Assembly: GCA_021521415.1 (NCBI GenBank)
Contig: JAIQDT010005462.1
Coordinates: forward strand, 124,001 to 188,000
DNA length: 64,000 nucleotides
Reading direction: 5' to 3'
DNA from: Bidens hawaiensis
Lineage: Eukaryota > Streptophyta > Magnoliopsida > Asterales > Asteraceae
Shown here: piece after piece, positions 62,278 to 64,000 of the stretch
How positions within the stretch are numbered: the stretch's first letter is position 1
Layout: each line of letters begins with the position of its first letter
Notes under the pieces: model-generated
Database searches by the model: none
Seen by the model: only the letters and a program-made list of their open reading frames with translations
What the model was told of the DNA's origin: nothing
Program-made: the position numbers and the translations under genes

Positions 62278-64000
62278 CTATCTCCTCCTCCTACTCCTTG
62301 TGTCAGATTTTTCCTTTTTAAGTTTGAAAAGAGCTGCCTTTTGCTTGATCATGTCTAATTCCACAGCATCAGAGGAGCCGATGGGAAATTCTGCATCAAC
62401 TATGTCCTGAAGATCTTGAGGATGCATGAATTGAAGATCCCCATCATACTAGATCACAATAATGGTTATGCCCGATTCATTCCTTAAAAAGATTGAGTCA
62501 TTGTGCTGGTTGTAAGTGACGAAGGTGATTCTTCCATTATGCTGCACAACCGAATTTGGTTCTCGCATCTCCTGCCTCATTGCCAAGCACTCCTTTAAAG
62601 TCCTTCTTTTACCATGTGAGCTACTTGCTTGGGTTTTCCTTTTTCTGGTGTCAAATAGAGAGAGTTCAAGAGTGTGACCTTCATTGATCCTTTTGCACCT
62701 TCTCTCCTTCTCATCTTGACTGTGTATTATTCTTTTCTTTTGATTTAGGAATGGAAACCCTCTCTCTGATTGTTCCTTGATGAATTTTGAGAGGTCATTC
62801 CTTTGTTGTCCAGATGGTTGGCTTCTGTTTTGATTGTCATATAGTTTCAATTCAGCCATCTTTGTTAGTTGTTCTTTAGTAAAATCTCTCAAATCATCCC
62901 TGAAAATGATCAGAGTTTCTTCTTTATCTTCAGTGATCACCCTTAAAGTCTTGGATCTTCTATCAAAGTGGAGTTGTGTGGGCAGATTTAGGTTCCTTGG
63001 TTGCTCAGGCCTCACAATCTCAGACCTTAAGGGCGTTCTGCTTGTGCTTCCTTGCTGAGTTTTCTTTATCTTGTCAAGCCCTTCTTCTACATACCATCTC
63101 TTTAATGTTTCATCAGTTTGAGTCATCAGTCTTCCCATATTGACACCTTTCTTGTGCAAAGCACTCATCATCTCTGCCCTCACCAGTTCCTCTATCTTTC
63201 TCTTTTCTTCTTCCAATTTTCTTTGTGTTTCCATATATAATCTTTGCTCTCGATTGTATATGTCTAAGAGTTGTTCATGAGGCATGTTGTTGAACTGATC
63301 TTCAGTCATACCTTTACCCGTCACAATTTCCTTAAATGTTTGAACTCTAAGGGGATCTTGGAACCATTCTTTTGCCTCAGCTTTCTTCTTTTCAGTCTCA
63401 ACCTTCTCTTTCTCCATCTGCTCCTTCAATTTCTTTTCTCTCTCAAGATCAGCAGAACTCCTTTTACTTTTATGAGAATCTTTGACACTTTGTACTTTTC
63501 TCTTCAATTCTTCCAGCGAAAGCTTAATCAGTGAGTTGTATTCAAATCCATGGACATGCAAAAAATTTGATGTCTTTATGTTTAGCCTTTACAGACTCAT
63601 ACTCAGCATCATCACTTGTTTTCTTCCTCTTATTTGTCTTTTCAACAAATTTGGCAATCTCATCCACAAGTGCTCTTTTGTAGATTTTGTCAATAACATC
63701 AAAAGACATCAAGTTCAGAAAAGCAGGCTTGTGACCAGCCTTGATTAGGAATTCTCTTTTTGATTTCCTCATCTTCCATCCTTTAGCTTCTTTCGCTATG
63801 TCTTCCTTTGATAGTCTTTGAAGATATTTCAGGTCATAGTCAAGACTTATCAAATATGCTTTATCTTCATCCTCCTTTTCAACATCTTTCATTCCTCTCT
63901 CATCTTCATCTTCAAGGTCAATTTGTTCATCAAGATTCTGAAGTGCCCCAATTATTGATTCTTCTGTTTCAGGTTTAGGGGACTGGAATACAAACTTGGA
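62278..64000 (-). pseudogene. Copia-4 ORF3, 3' part, open at the window edge
   Basis: The last ORF before the polypurine tract, the same place as copia-2 ORF3. From the edge it reads an acidic stretch (EQIDLEDEDERG), then DYDLKYLQRLSKEDIAKEAK and ALVDEIAKFVEKTNKRKK. After a one-base insertion in a T run near 63551 come a strongly charged coiled coil (LKRKVQSVKDSHKSKRSSAD, KEQMEKEKVETEKKKAEAKE), WFQDPLRVQTFKEIV, MPHEQLLDIYNREQRLY and a basic C-terminal region. A TAG at 62449-62451 is followed in frame by MHPQDLQDIVDAEFP and a basic tail ending at 62278. Function unknown. The PHPxDLQ-like block recalls LSQADLQVL in copia-2 ORF3. No membrane segment is seen. Confidence 0.75.

Overview
This window looks like a gene-poor, repeat-dense stretch of a flowering-plant nuclear genome. 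It holds plant-type Ty3/gypsy elements (Tekay/Del-like chromovirus and Athila), Ty1/copia Sirevirus-like elements, tRNA-Asp and tRNA-iMet primer-binding sites, AT-rich spacers and 5-bp target-site duplications (TSDs). The element types look most like those I know from Asteraceae; that is an inference from recognition, not a search result. I recognise no host protein-coding gene, no tRNA or rRNA gene and no CRISPR array.

Left stack (1-30350). A minus-strand copia lineage (copia-1: gag, protease/integrase, third ORF, short LTR) was the target for several later insertions. An Athila-related element (Athila-A; LTR tail 3595-4075, 3' LTR 8772-10588) interrupts its third ORF and was itself hit by a Tekay-like element (1-3594). 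A solo LTR (16498-19590, TSD TCAAC) and a complete Athila element (Athila-B, 19788-29847, TSD ATTAA) both sit inside one copia-1 LTR. Athila-B has two 1.7-kb LTRs, tRNA-Asp PBS, PPT and a broken gag-pol.

Middle stack (31200-50556). After a short reverse-transcriptase relic and an Athila-like LTR fragment lies a Tekay-like element (gypsy-C). Its 5' LTR (33580-46763) is split by a 12.3-kb copia element (copia-2, 33950-46236, TSD TATAT). Copia-2 is the youngest and best preserved element here. Its LTRs differ by three substitutions and two short indels. It has gag, pol and a large third ORF (ORF3), all in one frame and each interrupted or separated by single stop codons. Its non-coding parts carry three clusters of the palindromic octamer GCGAAGTT/AACTTCGC. 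One lies in U3 upstream of the LTR TATA box, one in the 5' leader, and one in the pol-ORF3 spacer, where it again precedes a good TATA box and is followed by a plausible leader intron ending just before the ORF3 ATG. I regard this apparent second promoter for ORF3 as the most interesting signal in the window.

Right stack (50557-64000). Here are tandem repeats, a minus-strand LTR (right end 55760) split by a second solo LTR (51848-55646, TSD CATAC), a decayed minus-strand copia element (copia-3, 55761-58738), a fragment of a copia-4-type LTR, and the 3' LTR plus ORF3 of a minus-strand copia element (copia-4) that runs off the right edge.

Nothing here acts as a cellular pathway. What the sequences share is the retrotransposition cycle: Gag particle, protease, reverse transcriptase/RNase H, integrase, and a third protein of unknown role found in three of the four copia lineages present.
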